Made by a program: the position numbers and the translations under genes
From: Chloroflexota bacterium
Lineage (GTDB): Bacteria > Chloroflexota > Anaerolineae > UBA2200 > JACIWT01
NCBI GenBank assembly: GCA_014360825.1
Contig: JACIWT010000009.1
Coordinates: forward strand, 62,001-126,000
Reading direction: 5' to 3'
Length of the DNA: 64,000 nucleotides
Notes under the pieces: generated by a model
The model's database searches: none
What the model saw: only the letters and a program-made list of their open reading frames with translations
What the model was told of the DNA's origin: nothing
Part shown: positions 8,861 to 16,498 of the stretch, piece after piece
How the letters are laid out: each line of letters opens with the position of its first letter
Numbering within the stretch: the stretch's first letter is position 1

Positions 8861-8985
8861 TGGCTCTGGCGAATCCCCATTGGGGGAACGGGGGAACCGG
8901 TTTTGGTGGGGTGAACTCGCCTCGGCGAGCAGGAGCGTCTTCCCTTCGAACCCGTCAGCTAACCTCGTAGCCTGTGGAAGATAGG
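8861..8985 (+). ncRNA. Cyclic-di-AMP riboswitch (ydaO-yuaA type)
   Basis: The leader carries the conserved blocks of the ydaO class in order: GGCGAATCC near 8868, GGGGGAACGGGGGAACC (8882-8898), GGGGTGAACTC (8908-8918), a hairpin CTCGCCTCGGCGAG, and the highly conserved 3' block CGAACCCGTCAGCTAACC followed by CTCGTAG (8947-8970), closed by GCC that can pair with the 5' GGC. The class binds c-di-AMP and usually turns expression off when c-di-AMP is high. An intrinsic terminator lies about 100 bases downstream, which fits transcriptional control of the two following genes. Confidence 0.93.
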
Positions 8986-9073
8986 GCTGTACAAGCGGTC
9001 AACGACGTCTTTCAGAAAAGCACATGCTTTGTGGGCAGTCCAATGACCGTTTTTTCTTGCTTGAGGTACCATG

Positions 9074-9098
9074 CCGGGCCCAAAGGCCCGGTTTTCTA
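9074..9098 (+). terminator. Intrinsic terminator of the riboswitch expression platform
   Basis: CCGGGCC (9074-9080), loop CAAA, GGCCCGG (9085-9091), then TTTTCTATTT. It lies between the c-di-AMP aptamer and the first gene, so it is the likely regulated terminator. The segment AAAGCA-CA-TGCTTT upstream (about 9016-9032) may take part in alternative pairing. Confidence 0.85.
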
Positions 9099-9144
9099 TT
9101 TCTTTGGGAAGTGAAGTGCCCTCGAGCGGCAACTGGAGGCCATG

Positions 9145-9948
9145 ATGAAGGGAGTTATTTTGGCTGCAGGTTTTGGCGCCCGATTGGATCCCTTAACACG
9201 AGATCGTCCTAAGCCCCTCGTTCCCCTATTGGAACGCCCTTTGATCGATTACACGATCGAGGCCTTTGTTCAATGCGGTTTTACTGAACTCGGGGTTATT
9301 CTGAGTCATAACGGGAGGGTGCTGCAACACTATCTGGGAGATGGCAGTCGATACGGCTTAGCGATCCACTGCCTGCACAACCATCTTTATCCCCGAGGCA
9401 ATGCCACCTCTATTCTGGCTGCACGTGACTTCGTCGGTCAGGAACCCTTTGTCGTCTCTATGAGCGACCATTTAATCTCACCACAAATCTTATCAACGCT
9501 TCTTTCTCATATTCATATTGCTGACCACAGCGTATTATGCGTGGATTTCGAGGCCAAGGCCGCGCCGTTGCTCAACGACGCCACCAAAGTCTGGTTAGCC
9601 CGAGATGGTTACGTCGTGCGCATAGGTAAGGGGTTGAAACGCTGGCATGCTGTTGACGTGGGTGTATTTCTATTCCAGCCCCGTATCCTGGACCACATTG
9701 TTGAGATGCTACATCACTGCGACGGACCCTACACCATCACCCGTGCGGTGCGAAGGATGATCGCCCACGGCGATCGCCTGGGCACCTGCGATGTTTCAGG
9801 TCATTTCTGGTTAGATATAGATACGTGGGAAGATCTGATTTATGCCCGAAAGGTCCTGCGGATTGGATTGTCACGGCTGGATTTGCAGGCCTCGGAATTG
9901 AGCGAGGAAGGCATCTATGCAAACCGTTATTTTGGCCAATCGGCATAG
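9145..9948 (+). CDS. Sugar/inositol-phosphate nucleotidyltransferase, IPCT-like
   Basis: Nucleotidyltransferase of about 267 residues beginning MKGVILAAGFGARLDPLTRDRPKPL, with the G-x-G-x-R loop and the catalytic KP. SMSDHLIS supplies the metal-binding Asp; ATKVWLARDGYVVRIGKGL and FWLDIDTWEDLIYARKVL follow. From memory, these blocks match the cytidylyltransferase half of archaeal IPCT/DIPPS enzymes, which make CDP-inositol from inositol-1-phosphate. A CDP-choline or NDP-sugar role is possible. ATG at 9145 has better spacing from TGGAGG (9134-9139) than ATG at 9142. First gene under the c-di-AMP riboswitch; it overlaps the next gene by 32 bases, so the products probably act together. Confidence 0.8.
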   Translation: MKGVILAAGFGARLDPLTRDRPKPLVPLLERPLIDYTIEAFVQCGFTELGVILSHNGRVLQHYLGDGSRYGLAIHCLHNHLYPRGNATSILAARDFVGQEPFVVSMSDHLISPQILSTLLSHIHIADHSVLCVDFEAKAAPLLNDATKVWLARDGYVVRIGKGLKRWHAVDVGVFLFQPRILDHIVEMLHHCDGPYTITRAVRRMIAHGDRLGTCDVSGHFWLDIDTWEDLIYARKVLRIGLSRLDLQASELSEEGIYANRYFGQSA

Positions 9949-11248
9949 CGATGAGGCCATCTTAGCCTTGCGGCCCGTGTGCGGTGTGCCGCTCATTCGT
10001 CGCCACCTCCAAGTCTTACGGACAACAGAGTGGCGGGATATCATGGTGGTCGTTTCCTCAGGAGACGAGGAGGCGATCAGAGAATCCATTGGCGATCCTG
10101 TGTCGCTGGGCGTGCGCGTGGTGTATCTCCAAGCACCACGAGGAGAACTCCCCACTCGACAACTCCTCGAGGGTACATGCGGTGACATCCTGATACTCGA
10201 AGGTCATTACGTGATCGAGGACATGTTGCTCACCGCACTGGTGACGAGTGGGGTCCCAGCCTTCCTCTGTGATAGCCAGCCCGAAGGATATGCTCCCCTA
10301 GTAGTGGGTGTGCAGAGGGGGAGGGCAGTGATGATCGGGGCTGCGTCTGATGTGCATGCTTGCGCCTATGTTGGTGCGGTTTTCCTGCCCAGGCCCTTCC
10401 TGCTAAAACTTGGTGCTATCGGCGAAAGCCTGGCCTGGCCAGCGGGACTATTAGGTCACGTTCCTCTCAGAGCCCTTGATGTCCGGCAGTTACACCTTTA
10501 CAATGCGGAGGTTCGTAGGCATGCAGAGCCTATCTGGTGGGCAGTGGAGAGTGACGCTGACGCAACACAATGCAAGTATGCCCTAGTGATGGGAGCACAA
10601 AAGCACACGCTGGATGTGTTAGCGTGGTACTTAAATCGTCCACTGGAGAACTGGCTCATCATGCGCATCGCGAACTGGCCCATCACACCTAACCAGGTGA
10701 CGGTATTAACAGACCTGCTCGCCTTCTTGGTCACGGCCCTCTTCCTGACGGGACAATTGTGGCTGGCCTCTCTACTCACCTTTGCGGTGAATATCTTAGA
10801 TGGCGTGGATGGCAAACTGGCTCGGGTAAAGGCAATGGCTACGAAGTTAGGGCAACTGGAACACTCGTTCGACCTCCTTTATGAGCAATCCTGGTACATC
10901 GCTTTCACCTGGGCAGTGTTTAACCGCAGTCAACAGATCATCGTATTGGCAATTGGTTTTGTCATAGTCCTTTTCGATGCCTTTGCCCGTCATGTGTCCA
11001 TGCAATTTCGCCAAGTGATGGGCATTCCTCTGGCAGACTACGCGCCCTTCGATCAACGTTTCCGCCGCTTCGACGGTCGCCGGAATATCTACACCATTTA
11101 CATCCTGGTGGGGGTGATCCTCAATAGGCCCTTTTATGCTCTGCTGGCAATGGCCCTGCACGCATTCGTCACGGGTGTAGTTTACGTTTGGCGCGCCGTA
11201 CTACATCTCCGGGCCGCAGATCGCGGTGTTGGTGGCAAGGCACCCTAG
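9917..11248 (+). CDS. Degenerate nucleotidyltransferase fused to CDP-alcohol phosphatidyltransferase (DIPPS-like)
   Basis: Protein of 443 residues. Residues 1 to about 225 have a nucleotidyltransferase-like pattern (QTVILANRHSDEAILAL, then a second half like the preceding gene) but lack the G-x-G-x-R and KP motifs, so this half is probably inactive. From about 240 a multi-pass membrane domain carries the CDP-alcohol phosphatidyltransferase motif DGVDGKLAR, with ITPNQVT before it. The last two canonical Asp positions are not in register (GQLEHSFDLLYE). Such enzymes join a CDP-activated alcohol to a second alcohol; the archaeal relative makes di-myo-inositol phosphate. ATG 9917 has GAGGAAGG just upstream. 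Substrate is unknown. Confidence 0.8.
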   Translation: MQTVILANRHSDEAILALRPVCGVPLIRRHLQVLRTTEWRDIMVVVSSGDEEAIRESIGDPVSLGVRVVYLQAPRGELPTRQLLEGTCGDILILEGHYVIEDMLLTALVTSGVPAFLCDSQPEGYAPLVVGVQRGRAVMIGAASDVHACAYVGAVFLPRPFLLKLGAIGESLAWPAGLLGHVPLRALDVRQLHLYNAEVRRHAEPIWWAVESDADATQCKYALVMGAQKHTLDVLAWYLNRPLENWLIMRIANWPITPNQVTVLTDLLAFLVTALFLTGQLWLASLLTFAVNILDGVDGKLARVKAMATKLGQLEHSFDLLYEQSWYIAFTWAVFNRSQQIIVLAIGFVIVLFDAFARHVSMQFRQVMGIPLADYAPFDQRFRRFDGRRNIYTIYILVGVILNRPFYALLAMALHAFVTGVVYVWRAVLHLRAADRGVGGKAP

Positions 11249-11262
11249 TCAGGCGAAATTTG

Positions 11263-12333
11263 CTAAACTACCGCCTCATAGACGGCCAGCGTCTCAGTGG
11301 CTGTCTTCGCCCAACTGAACTGTGCTGCCCGAGCCAGTGCTCTGACTGCCAGTTCTGCACGGAGTTGCGGGTTTGCACACAATGCGCCGAGAGCTTCGGC
11401 CAATTGGGCAGCCGATGTGGAATTCACCAAGAGACCTCCATCCCCGATGACCTCGGGCAGCGATGAGGAGTCCGATGCTATGACCGGCGTCCCGCAAGCC
11501 ATTGCCTCTAATGGGGGGAGCCCAAAGCCCTCATAGAGGGAGGGGAAAACGAAGCACCACGCTGCTGTATAAAGGGCGGGCTTGTCTTCTTCTGACACCC
11601 ACCCGATGAATCGCACCTGCCCATCGATCCCCAGGTCCTTGGCCAGCGGCCGGGGGTCGAGCGCCATGGCGCTCCCGCGTTCTGGCAATCGCCCGGCAAT
11701 GACCAGGGGTGGGGCGTCGGCCAACTGTGAGTAGGATCGCAACAATATGTTCACGTTTTTGCGCGGATCGAAGCCGCCGAGGTAAAGGATGTACACATCT
11801 GGCAAGCCATAGCGAACACGGACATCCTCAAGGATCGCCTTATCCTTAACAGGACGGTAACGTTTACCTGCTGCCAGATAGACCACCCGCACTCTTTCAG
11901 AATCTATGCCCAAGGCACGCACGATGTCGCGCTTGGACGCCTCGGAGTCAGTGAGCACCATCTGTGCCTGGTGAGCAGCGGCAGAAACCAGGCGCATGTA
12001 CATCCGAACCAGAGGTGAACCCCGGTACTCAGGCAAGATCAGAGGAATAACGTCGTGGATGGTGACCACGGTGGGTACAGTGGGCCGCAATGGTGGAGCA
12101 AAGTAGGGCACGTGGGCTACATCCACAGCCAGATGGCGGCATTCTCGAGGATAGGACACCTGCTCGAACCACACTTTCTCCAGGTTGCGGCCGCGACGTC
12201 CCTCTGGGGGTGATAGGCAAAGGTACCCGTGCTCAGATGAGATCTGCCGTAAGGCGCACAGGAGTTCGGCCGTATATTGTCCGCTGCCAGTGCCCTCTTG
12301 GCCTAGGAAGAAGGCATTGATTCCCACGCGCAC
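11263..12333 (-). CDS. Glycosyltransferase, GT4 family
   Basis: GT-B fold retaining glycosyltransferase of 356 residues. The N-terminal half starts MRVGINAFFLGQEGTGSGQYT with the glycine-rich acceptor-side loop. The C-terminal half has LYLGGFDPRKN, VRFIGWVSEEDKPALY and the donor-binding FPSLYEGFGLPPLEAMACGTPVI with the family E-x7-E spacing. It starts with GTG, 5 bases after the galT stop, as last gene of the ubiB-galE-galT operon. Association with galE/galT suggests a hexose donor, but neither donor nor acceptor can be read from sequence. No signal peptide or membrane helix, so it acts at the cytosolic face. Confidence 0.9.
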   Translation of the reverse strand: MRVGINAFFLGQEGTGSGQYTAELLCALRQISSEHGYLCLSPPEGRRGRNLEKVWFEQVSYPRECRHLAVDVAHVPYFAPPLRPTVPTVVTIHDVIPLILPEYRGSPLVRMYMRLVSAAAHQAQMVLTDSEASKRDIVRALGIDSERVRVVYLAAGKRYRPVKDKAILEDVRVRYGLPDVYILYLGGFDPRKNVNILLRSYSQLADAPPLVIAGRLPERGSAMALDPRPLAKDLGIDGQVRFIGWVSEEDKPALYTAAWCFVFPSLYEGFGLPPLEAMACGTPVIASDSSSLPEVIGDGGLLVNSTSAAQLAEALGALCANPQLRAELAVRALARAAQFSWAKTATETLAVYEAVV

Positions 12334-12338
12334 CGTGG

Positions 12339-13310
12339 CTATGCTCCTGCTGCCCGCAGTTCAGCAGCCCATTGTTCTGGCAACTCGTCAGTGGAGAAAA
12401 CCCCTGCGCCCGACTCTGAGGAGGCGCGATATTTCAATTTGTCCGCTGTGCGGTGTAGGGTGTAAAACTCAATGTGGAAGTGATAATATGGGTAGCGTTT
12501 GCCATCACTGGGACGCTGGTGCATTACCATCATATAAGGCAGCGGGAAGCCATACAGGGCATCGAAACGGCACACCGTATCTTTGAGGAGGGCAGCCAGG
12601 TCCCAGCACTCGTCATCTCCCAACTCCGCGATGGAGGTCCTGTGAACGCGAGAGACTATGTGCACCTCATGAGGGTAGCGGGCGAAAAAGGGCACAAAGG
12701 CGGTGAAGCCAACGTTCTCTCGCACTACGCGTGTTCCTTCCCTTCTCTCGGCCGCGAGGATATCACAGAGCAAGCAGTGCTTAGAGACCCGTTGATGCCG
12801 ACGACAGGCAGCGAGTTCGCGTTCGAGTACCGGTGGGATGAAGGGGAAGGCGTAGATTTGGCCATGAGGGTGAGTCAAGGTCACGCCGATCTCTCGGCCT
12901 CGGTTTTCGAATATCTGAACATATTGGACGTAGGGCAGCGCTCCTAGTTCGAGCCAGCGATCGGCCCAAACAGCGATCAGTTTCCGGATGTGCTCGACAG
13001 GCAATTCACCCAGGCTACCTTCGTGTTGCGATGTGTACAGCACCACTTCGCACACACCTTGAGCCGGACGCACTGGACACAGTTCTGAACCCTCCACCGC
13101 AGGCTCCGGAGGGTGGCGTTGGAAAGTGGGGAACCGGTTTTCGAACACGGCGATCTCATAATCTCCCGCAGGGATTTCAGTTGCGGTACTCCCAGCCCGC
13201 GTCGGACATAGGGGGCAGTAATCCTGGGGAGGAAGGAAAGTGCGCTCCTGACGGTGAGTCGCCGTGACTACCCATTCCTCAAGCAGTGGATTCCATCGCA
13301 GTTCGGACAT
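12339..13310 (-). CDS. galT: Galactose-1-phosphate uridylyltransferase
   Basis: Leloir-pathway enzyme exchanging UMP between UDP-glucose and galactose-1-phosphate (HIT superfamily). The start MSELRWNPLLEEWVV at 13310 sits 7 bases after the galE stop; an upstream in-frame start would run into galE. Zinc-site cysteines are in DYCPLCP. The nucleotidylated-histidine motif is LTHPHGQIYAFPF (Thr where Ser is common) after FENRGREIGV. The second half has PHEVHIVSRVHRTSI and the C-terminal YYHFHIEF. About 323 residues, normal for the short bacterial and archaeal form. galK lies separately at 23 kb, so the galactose pathway is complete in this window. Confidence 0.93.
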   Translation of the reverse strand: MSELRWNPLLEEWVVTATHRQERTFLPPQDYCPLCPTRAGSTATEIPAGDYEIAVFENRFPTFQRHPPEPAVEGSELCPVRPAQGVCEVVLYTSQHEGSLGELPVEHIRKLIAVWADRWLELGALPYVQYVQIFENRGREIGVTLTHPHGQIYAFPFIPPVLERELAACRRHQRVSKHCLLCDILAAERREGTRVVRENVGFTAFVPFFARYPHEVHIVSRVHRTSIAELGDDECWDLAALLKDTVCRFDALYGFPLPYMMVMHQRPSDGKRYPYYHFHIEFYTLHRTADKLKYRASSESGAGVFSTDELPEQWAAELRAAGA

Positions 13311-13317
13311 CAGTAAC

Positions 13318-14238
13318 TCAAAGTTGCGTTTTGAAAAATTCAATGGTGCGCTGGAGACCAGTGGCCAGGTCTGTCTCAGGAACCCAGCCGAGGAGTTCTC
13401 TGGCGCGGTGAACGGTGAGATAGGTCTTATACACCTCGCCTGGTTTTGGTGGACCGTGCACTTCGCCAAGTCTGTACTGTGTTGCTTCGGCCAGACGGGC
13501 GAAGATCTCGTTGATGGAAGTGCCGATGCCAGTGCCGATGTTCACCATCTGCCCATCGCCCTTGTCCAGCGCCAATACGTTTGCGCGGGCCACGTCACCA
13601 ACGTAGACGAAATCGCGTTCCTGAGTGCCGTCGCCATTGATGACCGCCTGCTTGCCCGTGAGCATCTGCATGATGAAGATGGCTACGACACCAGCCTCGC
13701 CGTAAGGGTCCTGTCGCGGGCCGTAGACGTTGCCGTAGCGGAGCGATACGAACCGAAGCCCGTAATGGGTGTGGTAGAGTTCTAGGTAGTGTTCCACGTG
13801 GTGCTTACTGGCACCGTAAAAGTCCAGTGGCTGGACTGGATGCACTTCATCAGCAGGGAGGTACTGGGGATTCCCATAGATTGCCCCGCCTGTGGAAGCG
13901 TAAATGAACTTGGACACTTCGTACCGGCGGCAAAGTTCCAAAAGGTGCAGTGACCCGAGCACGTTCACATCGGCGTAGAGGATAGGCTCCTCCATGGACT
14001 CTCGAACGCTGGCTAGTGCGGCATGATGGTTTACATAATCTGGGCGCTCGGCGGCGAAAACCGCCGCTAACCGCGGATCTCGGATGTCCATCTCGTAGAA
14101 CTGTGCCTCTGGGTTCACGTTGGCTTTCTTCCCGGTGTGAAGGTTATCTACCACCACTACCTTATGTCCTTCTTCGATGTAGGCATCGACTACGTGGGAG
14201 CCGATGAACCCCGCACCGCCAGTCACCAGTATCTTCAT
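13318..14238 (-). CDS. galE: UDP-glucose 4-epimerase-type NAD(P)-dependent epimerase
   Basis: Extended short-chain dehydrogenase/reductase of 306 residues. NAD-binding loop GGAGFIGSH at the N-terminus, VDNLHTGKKANV after beta strand 2, DIRD, then catalytic Ser/Thr in YASTGGAIYG and the YxxxK pair in DFYGASKHHVE. Sugar-side motifs are LRYGNVYGPRQDP and GDGTQERDFVYV. With galT directly downstream, interconversion of UDP-glucose and UDP-galactose is the best reading; related UDP-hexose epimerases remain possible. A good Shine-Dalgarno site (AAGGAGAAG) lies within the end of the small upstream gene, whose stop overlaps this ATG. Confidence 0.9.
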   Translation of the reverse strand: MKILVTGGAGFIGSHVVDAYIEEGHKVVVVDNLHTGKKANVNPEAQFYEMDIRDPRLAAVFAAERPDYVNHHAALASVRESMEEPILYADVNVLGSLHLLELCRRYEVSKFIYASTGGAIYGNPQYLPADEVHPVQPLDFYGASKHHVEHYLELYHTHYGLRFVSLRYGNVYGPRQDPYGEAGVVAIFIMQMLTGKQAVINGDGTQERDFVYVGDVARANVLALDKGDGQMVNIGTGIGTSINEIFARLAEATQYRLGEVHGPPKPGEVYKTYLTVHRARELLGWVPETDLATGLQRTIEFFKTQL

Positions 14239-14402
14239 GACTTCTCCTTTTTCGATGGAATGGCGTTTTCCTGACAGGTCTCATCACCCTCTGGCTGTGT
14301 GGGTAGAAAACGGTAGTAGATCAGGTAACGCCCATCGTCTTTAATGATGCGCTTTTTCTCCATACGCCAGGCAGGACATCGAATGGCATCTGCTTTTGGC
14401 AT
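14235..14402 (-). CDS. Small conserved-looking protein of 55 residues, unknown function
   Basis: An uninterrupted 55-codon frame fills the space between ubiB and galE. It begins with ATG 4 bases after the ubiB stop and its TGA overlaps the galE ATG (ATGA), which is typical of a real, coupled operon gene. The peptide starts MPKADAIRCPAWRMEKK, then RIIKDDGRYLIYYRF, and ends in a polar lysine-rich tail carrying the galE Shine-Dalgarno site. It has two cysteines, no membrane helix and no signal peptide. I do not recognise a family. The tight packing is the main support. Confidence 0.65.
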   Translation of the reverse strand: MPKADAIRCPAWRMEKKRIIKDDGRYLIYYRFLPTQPEGDETCQENAIPSKKEKS

Positions 14403-14406
14403 AGTC

Positions 14407-16095
14407 TTACAACCCCCGACGGCGGAAGATAGACCAAAGAAGCCATAGGGCCAGTATCCCTGCCACTATGAAACTGATTTGGGCAATGGGAAGAGGCCAA
14501 CCCAAGAGGGGCAACCGCCATACAGCCGCCTGTGCTCCGCCCAATAGAATGAGTGACGAGCCCACAATCAATGCGGCCACGATGATGCTGAAAGATAGCC
14601 GGTTGGCGATGGTGTCCAGACGAGCCAACAACTCTTCCAATCGGCGCATGTCTACGCCCAAGGTCATATTGCCTTGCTCCAATTGTTCAGAGAGAATTTC
14701 GATGCGCTGCGGCAACACCTGCACCAGTTCGTCCAGTTCCTGAAGCGTTTGCAGCGCGCGTGTCCCGGCACGGCGGAGGGAGAGCCGTTGGGCCATGAAT
14801 TCCGTGACGAAGGGCTCCGCTTGTTTCACCAAAATAAAGCCCGGGTCCAGGCTGAGGGCCAGACCTTCCAGGACGAGCACCATGCGCGCCAAAAGTGCTA
14901 GGTCACTGGGGAGATGAACACGGTTGCGGAACGCCACAGTGAGCACGTCCTCCAGGAATCGCCCGATGGGCATCTCTTCGAGAGGGACGCCGTAGTAACG
15001 GAAGAGGAGGCGCTGCACGTCGCGTCGGAGGCTAGAAAGATCGGTGGGTTGCGTCGCGCCTAGGCGCAGCACAGTGCGGACAACGCGGTCAGGATTTTGC
15101 TCCAACAGGCCGAGGAACAGATTCCCCAGGCTCTCCTTCGTATCGGCGGTCAGGTGGCCCATCATGCCGAAGTCCACGAAACCGATTCGGTCGCCGCAGA
15201 CCATGATGTTAGCGGGGTGGGGGTCGGCATGGAAGAAACCGTCCACAAACACTTGCTTGAGATATACCTCCACCACCGTCTCTGCAATAGCGGGGAGGTC
15301 ATAACCCAACTCTGCCAGTCTCGCCGGGTCGGTCAGTTTCACTCCCTCTAGGTACTCCATCGTGATGATGTCGCGGGTGGTGTATTCCCATACTACGGCG
15401 GGGACAATTACCCGTTCATCGCCGGACAGGTTAGCGCGAAGGCGTTCAGCGTTTCGCGCTTCGTTGGTGTAATCCATCTCCTCGCGCAGGGTCTGGCCAA
15501 ACTCTTCGACCAGCCCGACCAAATTGTACTCTCGTACCATGGCAGAGCGGTTGCTGAGGAAACGAACCTGCCGCATGAGGAGATCGAGATCCGCTTCCAC
15601 GACCTGTCGGATGCCAGGGCGAATGACCTTTACTATCACCTCGCGACCATCCTTCAATTGGGCACGGTGAGCCTGGCCGATGGAGGCTGCTGCAATAGGG
15701 TCGCCCTCGAAGCGAGTGAAAATCTCGTCCATTGGGCTCCTCAACTCGGACTCGATGGCAGCGATGATCTGTTCGGTCGGGACAGGTGGGGCGGCGTCGA
15801 GCAATTTGGCGAGTTCCTGGATGTATTCAGGGGGCAAGAGATCCGGACGCGTGCTCAGAATCTGCCCTAATTTTATGAATGTGGGGCCGAGTTCCTCGAT
15901 GGTGCGGCGCACGCGCTGGGGGATGGTCATAGCCTCCACTGCCGCGTCCTGACTGGACCGCCAGGGCAGGATGAATCGTGAGAGCCCTAGTTGCTCGACG
16001 AGGAAGCCCAGCCCATTTCGCAACAGGATCTCGGTTACGTGGCGCAGACGCAATATCTCCTGGTATGGCTGTCCGAACAGAAGCCGACCGACCAT
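14407..16095 (-). CDS. ubiB: UbiB/ABC1 (ADCK) family atypical kinase
   Basis: Protein of 562 residues of the UbiB kinase-like family, linked in other bacteria to isoprenoid quinone synthesis and lipid handling. The family KxGQ motif is FIKLGQILSTRPDLLP, the Ala-rich loop AAASIGQAHRAQL replaces the usual glycine loop, and VIVKVIRPG carries the ATP-site lysine. HADPHPANIMV and VDFGMMG are the catalytic-loop and DFG equivalents. A C-terminal coiled region precedes two membrane helices (last about 60 residues), anchoring it to the membrane. First gene of a five-gene reverse operon with its own promoter; GGGAGAAAG precedes the ATG. Confidence 0.93.
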   Translation of the reverse strand: MVGRLLFGQPYQEILRLRHVTEILLRNGLGFLVEQLGLSRFILPWRSSQDAAVEAMTIPQRVRRTIEELGPTFIKLGQILSTRPDLLPPEYIQELAKLLDAAPPVPTEQIIAAIESELRSPMDEIFTRFEGDPIAAASIGQAHRAQLKDGREVIVKVIRPGIRQVVEADLDLLMRQVRFLSNRSAMVREYNLVGLVEEFGQTLREEMDYTNEARNAERLRANLSGDERVIVPAVVWEYTTRDIITMEYLEGVKLTDPARLAELGYDLPAIAETVVEVYLKQVFVDGFFHADPHPANIMVCGDRIGFVDFGMMGHLTADTKESLGNLFLGLLEQNPDRVVRTVLRLGATQPTDLSSLRRDVQRLLFRYYGVPLEEMPIGRFLEDVLTVAFRNRVHLPSDLALLARMVLVLEGLALSLDPGFILVKQAEPFVTEFMAQRLSLRRAGTRALQTLQELDELVQVLPQRIEILSEQLEQGNMTLGVDMRRLEELLARLDTIANRLSFSIIVAALIVGSSLILLGGAQAAVWRLPLLGWPLPIAQISFIVAGILALWLLWSIFRRRGL

Positions 16096-16119
16096 CGCTT
16101 TCTCCCTCAGGATGGCCCT

Positions 16120-16148
16120 ATTATACTATAGTTTGGGGCTGTTGTCAG
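16120..16148 (-). promoter_or_regulatory. Promoter of the ubiB-gal operon
   Basis: Reverse strand: CTGACA (16143-16148), 17 bp, TATAAT (16120-16125). Initiation is expected near 16113, about 18 bases before the ubiB ATG. Confidence 0.85.
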
Positions 16149-16184
16149 GCCACTGTTCGGGATGGCGTATGTGCCCACAAATAG

Positions 16185-16228
16185 AAGTGCACCGGAGTGA
16201 TCTGGCGAGTTGTCATTCCGGTGCACTT
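16185..16228. repeat. 16-bp inverted repeat overlapping the tRNA-Arg promoter
   Basis: AAGTGCACCGGAGTGA (16185-16200) and TCATTCCGGTGCACTT (16213-16228) are inverted copies with one mismatch, separated by 12 bases. The right arm covers the -35 hexamer of the tRNA promoter. It could be an operator for a dimeric regulator or a hairpin; no U-tract follows. Confidence 0.75.
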
Positions 16229-16238
16229 ATGTTATACT
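16210..16238 (+). promoter_or_regulatory. Promoter of tRNA-Arg
   Basis: TTGTCA (16210-16215), 17 bp, TATACT (16233-16238), ending 15 bases before the mature tRNA. Confidence 0.8.
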
Positions 16239-16253
16239 ATGATTGAGTCTGAT

Positions 16254-16325
16254 GCCCCTGTAGCTCAGAGGATAGAGCGGTGGCCTCCGGAGCCATGTGC
16301 GGGCGTTCGAGTCGCCCCAGGGGCG
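16254..16325 (+). tRNA. tRNA-Arg, anticodon CCG
   Basis: Acceptor GCCCCTG (16254-16260) pairs with CAGGGGC (16318-16324), discriminator G. D arm GCTC...GAGC, anticodon stem GTGGC/GCCAT with loop CTCCGGA (anticodon CCG), T arm GGGCG-TTCGAGT-CGCCC. CCA is not encoded. It reads CGG arginine codons. Confidence 0.96.
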
Positions 16326-16384
16326 CTTATTATAAAAGCCTGGGCTCACCAGGCCAACGAGGCACGGCCACGGGTGCGGGGACA

Positions 16385-16490
16385 CTATCACGGTAGTGGC
16401 TGTAGGTGTCTTAGTGCTTGTCGGACTTGGTTTGTGAGTCGGTGTGGCTGTGAGTGTATGGGTTGATGTGTACGTAGGCGTGTGTCGGGA
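16385..16490 (-). other. Antisense Thr/Pro-rich low-complexity tract, possible gene relic
   Basis: The space between the tRNA and the LysM gene is GT-rich on the forward strand. One reverse frame reads like the Thr/Pro linkers of secreted Chloroflexota proteins ([20 protein letters not shown], then TSTKTPTATT). That frame has a stop directly upstream and no start, so it is not a gene as it stands. Confidence 0.35.
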
Positions 16491-16498
16491 GGTCTACG

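Noticed and set aside
13311-13469. N-terminal extension of galT
   Set aside because: It would overlap galE by 150 bases and has no GalT similarity; the start at 13310 fits spacing and family.
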